Origin: an uncultured Clostridia bacterium
GTDB taxonomy: Bacteria > Bacillota > Clostridia > TANB77 > CAG-508
Direction of reading: 5' to 3'
Assembly (NCBI GenBank): GCA_948468225.1
Contig: CAOKHH010000001.1
Coordinates: 114,044 to 178,043, forward strand
DNA length: 64,000 nucleotides
How positions within the stretch are numbered: the first letter of the stretch is position 1; each line of letters begins with the position of its first letter. Both the position numbers and the translations under genes were made by a program. Shown piece by piece: positions 26,967 through 35,597 of the stretch. The notes under the pieces were generated by a model. It had not been told where the DNA came from. It saw only the letters and a list, made by a program, of their open reading frames with translations, and searched no databases.

Positions 26967-29033
26967 GTGGTAGAACCTGAAAAGAATAAATTAAGATACA
27001 ATATTTTAAATTTACTAATATACATTATTGGAATTGTACTTATATTAAGGTTATTTGATTTTCAAATAATTCACGGAGAAGAATATAGGCAATTATCAAA
27101 TAACAGATTAACAAGAGAAATAAAAGTTAATCCAGCAAGAGGAAATATTTTAGATAGAACTGGAAACGTGCTTGTAGGAAATACTATGGGATTTGAATTA
27201 CAGTTATATAAAAGCAAAATAGAAACAGAAGAATTAAATAATACAATATTAAAAATAATAAATATAATAGAAAAAAATGGAGATACATATACAGATACAT
27301 TCCCAATAAAAATGAGCCCAACTATTGAATATACATATACAGGAGATGCGCTTAATAATTGGAAGAAAGAAAATAAGATAGGAGAAGATGTAGGAGCTAG
27401 TGATGCTATATACATATTCAAAGAAAAATATAAAATAAATAGTGATAATATAGAAGATATAAGAAAAATAATAGCAATTAGATATAGAATACAAACAGAA
27501 AATTATAGTAGTACAAACCCAATAATAATATCAAGAAATGTTAGTAGAGATACCTTCTTAGAGATAGATGAAAGAAGAAATGAATTGCCAGGAGTAGATG
27601 TAGTAACACAATCAGTAAGAGATTATAGAAACGGAAAATTAGCATCACACATAATAGGATATATGGGAAGAATAAGCAAAGAAGAATATGATGCAAGACC
27701 AGATTATGGAATGAATGATTATATAGGAAAACTTGGAATAGAAGAAATTTGCGAAGATTATTTAAGAGGAAAACCTGGAACAAAGCAAGTAGATATGGAT
27801 GTAGATGGTAGAGCAGTTGCTGAATATGATACAAAAGAAGCAATACAAGGGTCTAATGTAGTATTAACAATAGATGCAAATTTACAAAAGGTTACAGAAG
27901 ATGCATTAGCAAAAAATTTAGAAAAAATGAGAAATGGTAGTTTCGGTGAAAAATGTAATGCTACAAGAGGAGCTGTTGTCGTTACAAATGTTAAAACTGG
28001 AGAGATTCTTTCAATGGTCAGTTTACCAGATTATGAGCCACAATTATTTTTAAATGGAATAAGTGAAGCAAAATGGGCGGAATATAGAGAAAATAATGCA
28101 TTATACAATGTTGCTGCACAAGGAAGCTATGCGCCAGGTTCAACATTTAAAATGATTACAGCAATAGCAGGGCTAGAGACTGGAGCTGTTACAAGAACTG
28201 AGAAAATAAATGATGTGGGGGTATATCCTTATGGACACCATCCAGAATGTTGGTATAGAGCAGGACATGGCCCTATAGATGTAATAAATGCAATACAAAA
28301 ATCTTGTAATTATTTCTTTTATGAAATTGGGTATAGAATGGGAATAGAACCATTAGAAAAATATGCAAAATATTTTGGACTAGGTGAAAAAACAGGTGCA
28401 GAAGTAATAGATGAAACTTCTGGAATTTTGGCAGGCAAAACATATTATGATAAAAAGGGAGAAACTTGGTACCTAGGAAACACATTATCAGCAGTAATTG
28501 GTCAAGCAGAAAATTCATTTTCACCATTACAAATGGCAAAATATATAAGTGTACTTACAAATGGAGGAAAAAATATAGATTTAACGCTTATAAAAACAAT
28601 AATAAACCAAGATGGTACAGAAGTTCCAAAAGAAGAAATAAATAATTATGTAGATGCAAAAATCGATAGAACAAGAACAAATAAGGAAGATTTAAATATA
28701 GACCCAGAAAACTTAAAAGCAGTATTAGAAGGGATGAGATCTGTTGCAAACGATCCAGGAGGAACAGCATACGATACATTTAAAAACTTTGAAATAGAAA
28801 TTGGCGGAAAAACAGGATCAGCCGAAGCTGGTAATAAATCTAATGGATGGTTTGTTGGATTTGCGCCATTTGATGAGCCAGAAATAGCAATAGTAGTATT
28901 CGTAGAAGGCGGAGAACATGGAAGCTATACAGCAGAAGTTGCAAAAGATATCATATCTGAATACTTTGGAATGAACCAAGCCAAAGTAGTAGAAAACAAC
29001 ACAATAAATAGCTATAAACAAACAATATCATAA
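26967..29033 (+). CDS. mrdA: penicillin-binding protein 2, elongation transpeptidase
   Basis: 688-residue class B PBP that cross-links peptidoglycan with the Mre complex. Membrane helix (~15-35, 'LLIYIIGIVLILRLFDF'), N-terminal dimerisation domain ('ARGNILDRTGNVLVGNT'), then the transpeptidase with active-site 'SYAPGSTFKM' (SxxK, ~residue 390), 'QKSCNYFFYEIGY' (SxN) and 'GGKTGSAE' (KTG). GTG at 26967 is chosen because AGGAGGTG lies 8 bases before it. No PASTA domains, unlike the PBP at 50200. Ends the mre block. Confidence 0.92.
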   Translation: MVEPEKNKLRYNILNLLIYIIGIVLILRLFDFQIIHGEEYRQLSNNRLTREIKVNPARGNILDRTGNVLVGNTMGFELQLYKSKIETEELNNTILKIINIIEKNGDTYTDTFPIKMSPTIEYTYTGDALNNWKKENKIGEDVGASDAIYIFKEKYKINSDNIEDIRKIIAIRYRIQTENYSSTNPIIISRNVSRDTFLEIDERRNELPGVDVVTQSVRDYRNGKLASHIIGYMGRISKEEYDARPDYGMNDYIGKLGIEEICEDYLRGKPGTKQVDMDVDGRAVAEYDTKEAIQGSNVVLTIDANLQKVTEDALAKNLEKMRNGSFGEKCNATRGAVVVTNVKTGEILSMVSLPDYEPQLFLNGISEAKWAEYRENNALYNVAAQGSYAPGSTFKMITAIAGLETGAVTRTEKINDVGVYPYGHHPECWYRAGHGPIDVINAIQKSCNYFFYEIGYRMGIEPLEKYAKYFGLGEKTGAEVIDETSGILAGKTYYDKKGETWYLGNTLSAVIGQAENSFSPLQMAKYISVLTNGGKNIDLTLIKTIINQDGTEVPKEEINNYVDAKIDRTRTNKEDLNIDPENLKAVLEGMRSVANDPGGTAYDTFKNFEIEIGGKTGSAEAGNKSNGWFVGFAPFDEPEIAIVVFVEGGEHGSYTAEVAKDIISEYFGMNQAKVVENNTINSYKQTIS

Positions 29034-29034
29034 C

Positions 29035-29060
29035 AAGGGACGGACCCATCACGTCCACCC
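29035..29060 (+). repeat. GGGACGGACCC hairpin repeat
   Basis: GGACGGACCCATCACGTCCACC; related to 46543 and 50164. First of three repeats in one 125-base gap. Confidence 0.75.
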
Positions 29061-29069
29061 GCCAAATAT

Positions 29070-29096
29070 CGTAGGGAACAGATCAACGTCGTTCCG
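29070..29096 (+). repeat. second-family repeat (GTAGGGAACAGATCAACG)
   Basis: CGTAGGGAACAGATCAACGT then CGTTCCG; one base different from the copies at 30438 and 57989. Confidence 0.85.
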
Positions 29097-29104
29097 TAAA
29101 TCAT

Positions 29105-29133
29105 CATAGGGGTCGGCGGCCTTAGGCGACCCG
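29105..29133 (+). repeat. CATAGGGGTCGGCGG hairpin repeat
   Basis: GGGTCG...CGACCC stem; third repeat in the PBP2-minC gap. Confidence 0.8.
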
Positions 29134-29158
29134 CCAAAATAGAAAGGAGAATATAAAA

Positions 29159-29770
29159 ATGGAAAATTGTATTAGTATAAACCTAAAACAAGGAGAAATA
29201 ATTATTAAAATAGCAGAACAATCTAACCATGAAGAAATGATAGAATGTTTAAAAGAAAAAATTGCACAATTAAGCAAAATGTATAGAGAGGAAAAAAATC
29301 CAATATTCGTAACAGGAAAAGTATTAACAACAAAGGAAATGGAAGAAATAAAAAATATAATAAAAGAAGAAATAGATGTAGAAATTAGTTTTGATAGTCC
29401 AAAAAAAATGGGACTTTCAGAAATAAAAAAAGTATATGAGAGAGATACAGAATACTCAGATACCAAATATTATAGAGGTTCTCTAAGATGTGGGCAAAAG
29501 CTAGAATACGAAGGAAGTATAGTAATTATAGGAGACGTAAATGGAGGAGCAGAAGTAATAGCAGGAGAAAATATTATAGTATTAGGAGCATTAAGAGGAT
29601 TGGCACACGCAGGAGCGAAAGGAAATAAAAAAGCTATAATTTCAGCAACTTCGATAGATGCACCACAAATAAGAATAGCAAATTTGGTAAAAGAAGTAAC
29701 AGAAGTAGAAATAACATCAAAAAAACATACATACATATATGTAAAAGAAAATGAAATTGTAATAGAATAG
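29159..29770 (+). CDS. minC: septum-site inhibitor MinC
   Basis: 203 residues. The C-terminal beta-helix domain is clear ('YYRGSLRCGQKLEYEGSIVIIGDVNGGAEVIAGENIIVLGALRGLAHAGAKG'), the N-terminal half is the more variable FtsZ-blocking domain. AAAGGAG lies 11 bases before the ATG. MinC normally works with MinD, but the next gene on this strand is not minD; small genes on the opposite strand follow. It is separated from PBP2 by three repeats and may be transcribed with the mre cluster. Confidence 0.92.
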   Translation: MENCISINLKQGEIIIKIAEQSNHEEMIECLKEKIAQLSKMYREEKNPIFVTGKVLTTKEMEEIKNIIKEEIDVEISFDSPKKMGLSEIKKVYERDTEYSDTKYYRGSLRCGQKLEYEGSIVIIGDVNGGAEVIAGENIIVLGALRGLAHAGAKGNKKAIISATSIDAPQIRIANLVKEVTEVEITSKKHTYIYVKENEIVIE

Positions 29771-29795
29771 ATAGGGGCGCATGAAAAGCGCCCTA
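29771..29795 (+). repeat. ATAGGGGCGCATG hairpin repeat
   Basis: GGGGCGC...GCGCCCT stem directly after minC stop. Confidence 0.8.
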
Positions 29796-29806
29796 ATTTA
29801 CATTTT

Positions 29807-29923
29807 CTATCCCACCAACAACATAACCAAGGCAATAAAAAGCCAAGTATCATCTACGCCTTCTTCATACAAAAAGAAAATTAAAGCCATAAGTAACATA
29901 TTATCAGAACTTAAATTTATCAT
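29807..29923 (-). CDS. 38-residue membrane peptide, third gene of small-gene operon
   Basis: Codes for MINLSSDNMLLMALIFFLY, then an acidic EEGVDD and a second hydrophobic segment (TWLFIALVMLLVG). Tiny double-hydrophobic proteins with a charged middle are frequent in spore-forming clostridia, but I cannot name a function. Its ATG overlaps the TGA of the gene before it in a four-base ATGA, so translation is probably coupled. Too short for usual gene callers. Confidence 0.7.
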   Translation of the reverse strand: MINLSSDNMLLMALIFFLYEEGVDDTWLFIALVMLLVG

Positions 29924-30379
29924 TTATCATCACCGTTAGATTTATTAAACATCTCAATCACTCTAGAAATATTTAGAAATTGAATATATTGATCGATTTT
30001 ATTTTTCTTATTATCTTTCAAATATGGTTTTAGAGAAATAAGTAATTTAGATCTAGGATCTTCTTTAGAATTCATTTTGTCCATAATATTTTTAAATTTC
30101 ATAATAGTTTCAAAATCAATTCCCATAGTAGAGTTTTCATTTTTACTAGAACTTTCATCTGAATTATCTGAATGTTCTTCTGCAGTTGGCGGAGTTTTCG
30201 ATGCTCCGCAACATAGACATCAAATTGTTAATAGCCTCTGGAGAAATTCCGCTATTTTTATTAGAAGAATCAGTATCAGAATTAGAAGAATTCATGCTGG
30301 AAATAATGTTTTGAAATTCATCTGGAATATTGCCATTATTTAGCATTGATTTAAATTTATCAAAAGCGTTATCCTCCAT
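29920..30379 (-). CDS. hypothetical protein, +1 recoded at CGG
   Basis: In the zero frame the 5' half ends shortly after codon 58 (CGG at 30206-30208), and the 3' half has no start of its own. Skipping one C joins 'PEAINNLMSML' to 'GASKTPPTAEEHSDNS' and on to 'DPRSKLLISLKPYLKDNKKNKIDQYIQFLNISRVIEMF', 152 residues in total. The ends are helical and conserved-looking; the middle is Ser/Asn/Glu-rich and disordered. AGGGAGG precedes the ATG. The family is not recognised, but the C-terminal 'LLxxLKPYLxxxxxxKIDxxI' pattern occurs in clostridial small proteins. Middle gene of a three-gene operon. Confidence 0.75.
30206..30208 (-). other. CGG +1 recoding site in hypothetical gene
   Basis: Minus strand ATG TTG CGG AGC; needs ATG TTG (C) GGA GCA TCG to join both halves. 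Confidence 0.75.
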
Positions 30380-30437
30380 AAACCTTACCTCCCTAAATAT
30401 TTATTGAATAGGAAAAATCAAAGAATATTGTAAACAT

Positions 30438-30464
30438 TGTAGGGAACAGACCAACGTCGTTCCG
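30438..30464 (+). repeat. second-family repeat (TGTAGGGAACAGACC)
   Basis: TGTAGGGAACAGACCAACGT then CGTTCCG; identical to 57989. Confidence 0.9.
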
Positions 30465-30480
30465 TATGTTATGTCCGTCA

Positions 30481-30624
30481 TTACATATTTTTCATTTTCT
30501 TCAAAATATCTTCTTTGCTGTTATTTTGTAATATTTCGTTAGCCTTGGCTATACCATTTTGTAAATCCTTTGGATCCATTTTAGATAACATTTCCATAAG
30601 TTTATTCATATCAGAATTATTCAT
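30481..30624 (-). CDS. 47-residue helical protein, first gene of small-gene operon
   Basis: Codes for MNNSDMNKLMEMLSKMDPKD, then LQNGIAKANEILQNNSKEDI and LKKMKNM. It is a charged helical peptide with GAAAGGATTG upstream of the ATG. It precedes the recoded hypothetical gene by about 100 bases (holding one repeat) on the same strand. Similar short helical proteins accompany such gene sets in clostridia; function unknown. Confidence 0.65.
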   Translation of the reverse strand: MNNSDMNKLMEMLSKMDPKDLQNGIAKANEILQNNSKEDILKKMKNM

Positions 30625-30783
30625 ACTTAACCACAATCCTTTCTAGACTATAAATCAAGTTTAAAAAACGCAAACAATATGCTGATTATCTTTTAAACTC
30701 TTCATTCCCTAGTAATATAATCTATGTACTATATATTATAATATGATAAAAAAACCAATTGGTTACAATTATAAAACAAAGTT

Positions 30784-30810
30784 GGGTCGCATAAGGACGC
30801 CGCCCCCTAC
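30784..30810 (-). repeat. inverted GTAGGGGGCGGCG repeat
   Basis: Minus-strand start GTAGGGGGCGGCGTCC, end GCGACCC. The rest of 30625-30929 is AT-rich with no gene I can support; a TATAAT-like box for the small-gene operon lies on the minus strand near 30740. Confidence 0.7.
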
Positions 30811-30929
30811 AAATATATTTTATTTAATAAAAATGTAATGGAAATTTAATATTTTTGAATACAAGATTCGACAAAATACTATTTCCGTAAACTAAATTCC
30901 AGGTAAAAATAGGAAAAAAGGTAAAAAAA

Positions 30930-30953
30930 GACTTATAATAAGCCTTATAAGTC
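30930..30953 (+). promoter_or_regulatory. palindrome next to surface-operon promoter, candidate operator
   Basis: GACTTATAA and TTATAAGTC flank TAAGCC; the right arm abuts the -35 box at 30954. Placement suits a repressor or activator site. Confidence 0.5.
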
Positions 30954-30982
30954 TTGACTTATATAAGAAAAAATGGCATAAT
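30954..30982 (+). promoter_or_regulatory. promoter of giant surface-protein operon
   Basis: TTGACT (30954-30959), 17-base spacer and CATAAT (30977-30982), 52 bases before the ATG. Confidence 0.65.
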
Positions 30983-31034
30983 ATAATTATGGTAACTAAA
31001 ATTGAATTATGTATATACATGGGAGGTAAAATAT

Positions 31035-34000
31035 ATGCTAACGAAAATTTGTAAAAACAAAAAAACACAAGGGATATTAGCAATTTTGTTGATAATTACA
31101 ATGACACTTGCAAATATCTTGTTTTTGGGGAGAAATTTAATATCTTATGCATTCGAAACGGATTTAGAAGCACAAAATGAAAATACACAATCAAACAATG
31201 TAAAATTTGATGCATATTTTAACGATAACGGAGGTAGAAATGTACACTCTGCTATTTTTGATGCAACAAGTAATAATGCAATAATAAATTTACATCTGGC
31301 GGTTAAAGATGCAGGATACCTAAAAGAAGCATATATTGATTTTAGAGATGGACAAAATTCAATCGATACAAATTTTGATATCATCTCAGATTTGGAAAAT
31401 ACAACACTAATCCAAAGTGTTAATAAAGAGTTAAAAACAATATCATTAAACTTTATAGATTATGGAACAGATGCAGTAATTCAAATACCAGTAAGAACTG
31501 AAATTCCAAGTTTAATGAATATAAATAAATTAAAACAAGATGCCAAAGTAACACTTAGAGGAATATATGTAGATAGATTGGGTCAAGAAATAGAAATATT
31601 AAAAACAATAAATTTAAGTTTAGGATGGAGCTTAGAAACAGAATTAAACTTAGAACAGTCAATCACAAAATATATTCCATACACAAATGGCGAACAATCA
31701 GGAATGTTATTACAAATGCAAGTTAGAGCAAAACAAAGTAGAGAAGATTTTGCATTACCAGTGAAATCTAACGAAATAAAAATAGAAGTACCAAAAATTG
31801 AAGATGTTTTACCAGAAGACGTAATAGTAGTTGCAGATCAAACTTTAGCAACAAATGGAGACAAAAAAGAATTTAACCAAAATAATTGGAATTATAATAA
31901 AGAAAATGGAACAATTTTAATTAACACAGAAATGTATGAAGAAGAAGGAAAAGTATGGGCAGGAATAGGAGCTGATACATATTTAATTACATACATGTAC
32001 CCAAATATAGCAATAGAAGAGGAAAAAACAATTACATCTAATATAGAAGCAAAAATGGAAATTTTTAGTGCAGAAGGAATAATAGAGGAATCAGCAATAT
32101 TAAACCAAGATATATTATTAAATGAAGAAATTGGAAGCATAGTTACATACAACGTAAAAGCAAATCAAAAAGAAATGTCAAAAGGAAGAATGTATGCAAA
32201 CTGCAATTCAGATATAAAAAATTATGATACAGCTTATGGATTAACAATAAAAGCAAATGTATCAAATTACGAAACAGTAGAAAAATTAGCATTTGAAATA
32301 CCAACAGACACATTCTTAAAAGAAGAAAAAGAATATTCAATACCAAATACATATTCTAATCAAATAACAATAAACAAAGCAAATATGCAAAAAGTATTAG
32401 GTGAAGATGGATTTGTTAAAATATTTGATGGAACAGGAACATACATAATAAATTCAGAAACTGAAGACATAGATGGATTTTACATAATCAATTTGGATGA
32501 ACAAATATCAAATATAATGGTAGAAACATCAAAACCAATAACAAATGAAATATTTAAATTAGATGTAAGAAAAATTATATCTAAAGATTTAGTATACCCA
32601 AAAGCACAATTACAAGAATTTAATAGTTTGAAAGTAAATATTTATGCAAATGGAGATATTATATCTGACACAATTGCTTTAACGGAAACTTTAACAAATG
32701 CAAAGCTAGAAATGAGTGAAACAAATTTAGTTTCATCAACAGAAAATAAAGATGTAAACTTTAAAATAATGTTAAACAATAGTAACGAAAATTCAGATTT
32801 ATACAAAAATGCAGTATTTAAAATAGCTTTTCCAAAATATATTGAAGATATATATGGAATGGCAAATATATTATATTCAAGTGGATTAGAGATAGATAAA
32901 ATAGAGAAAGTAAGCACAGAAAATGGAATAGAATTAACAATAATAACAAAAGGTGCAGAAAACTTATTTAGTGATGGAGTAGTTACAAATGGTGCAGTTA
33001 TAACAATAGATGCTACATTAAAAACAGGAGAAGTAGAAGAAAATGTATCAGACAAAGTAGTATTTACATATACAAACCAAAATGCTGTTTCCTATGCAAA
33101 TGAAGGAAAAGAAGAAATTGCTGTAAACTTTATTGCAAGACCAAAAACAGAAACATTAGGCGATAGCCCAGATGTAGTAACTAAGCCAGAATTAACTGTC
33201 GACCCAGATGCAAAAGCAACATTAGAAGCAAGTACAAAACTAATGTACCAAGGAGAGGAAATAGCTTCAACAGGTTCAGTAATCGAAAGACAAGAAGTAA
33301 CATATGTAACTACAATAAAAAATACAAGTACAGTTGACGCAAAAAATGTTAAACTAGTTACAAATATACAAAATGGAAAAATATTAAATACAACTATGAA
33401 AATATTAGATGAAGCTGGAAATATATTAACTACACAAGAAAAAACAATGAATAAAGATAATGTAACTACATTTACAGCTAACTGGGAGAGAATACCAGCA
33501 GGTGGAAGCGGAGTATTTGAATATACTGTGCTTGTGAAAGATATTAAAGAAATAGAAAACAATGAACGTGTTATAATAGTAAATGGTAAATATATGAAAT
33601 TTGATGAAAATGATAAAGTAACGCCAATTAGTTATGAAGAATATATAGAGCATATAAAATTAAGAAATACAGTAGAAGTAATAGCACAAAATGTGAATGG
33701 TGTAATAGAAAGCAAGATAGAAAATGCTGTAAATAAATCTATGTTGAAAGTAAATTTTTCAATAGAGGATGATACACTTCAGTATAGAAATAATGATGAA
33801 ATACAAATGAACATTTCAATAGAAAACATATCAGAAAATGCAATAAATAATCTTGTTGTAACATATAGTGTGCCAGAAGGATTGGAATATGTTGCAAAAG
33901 ATGGAGAACAACAAATTAAATATGATGCAAAGACAAAAACTATAACTATAAATATAGATAAAGTTGAAGCTAATAGCGAAATTAGAAGTTCATTCAATGT

Positions 34001-35597
34001 AAAAGTAAATTTACCAAGTAATATTGGAAAAATAGAGACATTAAACAAAGCAAAAGTAAATGCTAGTGAAATTGGAAACTACTATTCAAATACTTTAAAA
34101 ATAAATGTAGCATCACCAGTATTAAGCATAGATTTAACATCTGATATAGCAAATGGCTCATACATAAAAGATGGACAAACTATTGAAATTAATGGAATAG
34201 CAAAAAATACAGATGGAATTACCTCAGGTAGCTTAAATATTTCAATAAAAATCCCAGAAAGATTTAGAGTACAAGAAGCGATATATACATTAGAAGATGG
34301 AACAACAGGAAAACTAACAGCTGGCTCTGAAAACAAATATTATTTAATAACTTCGTTAAAGGTTGGACAAAGCATCAGATTTAAAGTAGTTGGAATACCT
34401 GAAATCAAACAAGGATTAGATGAAGAAGAAATTAGCTTTATAGCTAATCTAAATGAAACTAACAGAAAATCAATATCATCAAATACTTTAACATATAAAG
34501 TAGAAAAAGTTATAAATAATCCAGATAATCCTAACCCAGATAATCCAAATCCAGATACTCCAGAAGTAAAAACATATAGAATATCTGGTAAAGCATGGCT
34601 AGATGAAAACAAAGATGGAAAATTAGATGAAAACGAAAAACTATTAGAAGGAATAAATGCATTACTAATAGATGCAAAAACAGGAGTTATAGTTACAGAT
34701 AGAACAAATGGAACTATCAAAGAAACAAAAACTTCAAGCAATGGCGCTTACACATTTTCAAATTTACTACCTGGTTCATACATAGTAATATTTGAATATG
34801 ACTCTGGATTATACAACATAACAGAATACAATAAAACTGGAGTAACAGAGGATTTAACTTCAAAAGCGATACAAACAAATGTAAATAGAGATGGAGTTAC
34901 AAAAGTAGCAGGAGCAACAAATACAATTACAATTTCAGACTCAAGTGTTGCAAACATGAATATAGGGTTAGTAGAAAATCCAAAATTTGATTTGAGTTTA
35001 AAAATGGAATTATCTAAAGCAACAATTGTAAATTCATCTGGAACAAAAGAGTACACATTTAACAATGCTAAATTAGGAAAAATAGATATACCAGGGAAAT
35101 ATCTACCTTCAACAACTGCAACAATAGAATATAAAATAACAATTAAAAATGAAGGAGCAGTTGATGGAATTGCTAAAAAAATAGTAGACTATCTACCTAA
35201 TGATTTAACATTTGATGAAACAGCAAATCCTGGTTGGTATAAAGATAAAGATGGAAATATTTATAACAATACTTTAACAAATACAATAATAAAACCAGGA
35301 GAAGCACAAGAATTAAAACTAATACTAACAAAGAAAATGACAGGTGAAAATACAGGAACAATAACAAATAGAGCAGAAATATATGAAGATTATAATGAAC
35401 TTGGACTTAAAGATTATAATTCAACCCCAGGAAATAAGGCACAAGGAGAAAACGATTTAGACTATGCAAACTTAATAATAACAGTTAAAACAGGACAAGT
35501 AGCAATGTATATAACAATTACATTTATAAGTATTGCAATAATAGCACTAGGTGCTTATGAAATAAATAAAAGAGTATTGAAGGGAGGGATAAACTAA
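31035..35597 (+). CDS. giant surface protein with DUF11-like and SdrD_B domains
   Basis: 1520 residues. Signal or anchor helix at ~12-35. The body is a chain of beta domains: DUF11-like repeats near 760 ('VTTIKNTSTVDAKNVKLVTN'), 930 ('NISENAINNLVVTYSVPEGL') and 1370 ('EYKITIKNEGAVDGIAKKI'), and an SdrD_B/Cna_B-like domain at ~1175-1300 after an N-P-D-rich hinge ('ISGKAWLDENKDGKLDENE'). C-terminus: 'VKTGQ', a membrane helix (~1490-1510) and a K/R tail, like a variant sortase signal. The ATG at 31035 follows GGGAGG. Its stop overlaps the next gene's ATG by one base (TAATG), so both surface proteins are translationally coupled. Probably forms a fibre or coat with its partner; no ligand known. 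Confidence 0.82.
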   Translation: MLTKICKNKKTQGILAILLIITMTLANILFLGRNLISYAFETDLEAQNENTQSNNVKFDAYFNDNGGRNVHSAIFDATSNNAIINLHLAVKDAGYLKEAYIDFRDGQNSIDTNFDIISDLENTTLIQSVNKELKTISLNFIDYGTDAVIQIPVRTEIPSLMNINKLKQDAKVTLRGIYVDRLGQEIEILKTINLSLGWSLETELNLEQSITKYIPYTNGEQSGMLLQMQVRAKQSREDFALPVKSNEIKIEVPKIEDVLPEDVIVVADQTLATNGDKKEFNQNNWNYNKENGTILINTEMYEEEGKVWAGIGADTYLITYMYPNIAIEEEKTITSNIEAKMEIFSAEGIIEESAILNQDILLNEEIGSIVTYNVKANQKEMSKGRMYANCNSDIKNYDTAYGLTIKANVSNYETVEKLAFEIPTDTFLKEEKEYSIPNTYSNQITINKANMQKVLGEDGFVKIFDGTGTYIINSETEDIDGFYIINLDEQISNIMVETSKPITNEIFKLDVRKIISKDLVYPKAQLQEFNSLKVNIYANGDIISDTIALTETLTNAKLEMSETNLVSSTENKDVNFKIMLNNSNENSDLYKNAVFKIAFPKYIEDIYGMANILYSSGLEIDKIEKVSTENGIELTIITKGAENLFSDGVVTNGAVITIDATLKTGEVEENVSDKVVFTYTNQNAVSYANEGKEEIAVNFIARPKTETLGDSPDVVTKPELTVDPDAKATLEASTKLMYQGEEIASTGSVIERQEVTYVTTIKNTSTVDAKNVKLVTNIQNGKILNTTMKILDEAGNILTTQEKTMNKDNVTTFTANWERIPAGGSGVFEYTVLVKDIKEIENNERVIIVNGKYMKFDENDKVTPISYEEYIEHIKLRNTVEVIAQNVNGVIESKIENAVNKSMLKVNFSIEDDTLQYRNNDEIQMNISIENISENAINNLVVTYSVPEGLEYVAKDGEQQIKYDAKTKTITINIDKVEANSEIRSSFNVKVNLPSNIGKIETLNKAKVNASEIGNYYSNTLKINVASPVLSIDLTSDIANGSYIKDGQTIEINGIAKNTDGITSGSLNISIKIPERFRVQEAIYTLEDGTTGKLTAGSENKYYLITSLKVGQSIRFKVVGIPEIKQGLDEEEISFIANLNETNRKSISSNTLTYKVEKVINNPDNPNPDNPNPDTPEVKTYRISGKAWLDENKDGKLDENEKLLEGINALLIDAKTGVIVTDRTNGTIKETKTSSNGAYTFSNLLPGSYIVIFEYDSGLYNITEYNKTGVTEDLTSKAIQTNVNRDGVTKVAGATNTITISDSSVANMNIGLVENPKFDLSLKMELSKATIVNSSGTKEYTFNNAKLGKIDIPGKYLPSTTATIEYKITIKNEGAVDGIAKKIVDYLPNDLTFDETANPGWYKDKDGNIYNNTLTNTIIKPGEAQELKLILTKKMTGENTGTITNRAEIYEDYNELGLKDYNSTPGNKAQGENDLDYANLIITVKTGQVAMYITITFISIAIIALGAYEINKRVLKGGIN

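Noticed and set aside
30625-30929. Coding content in this gap
   Set aside because: Only an inverted repeat and AT-rich DNA; the short frames present are without ribosome sites or family resemblance.
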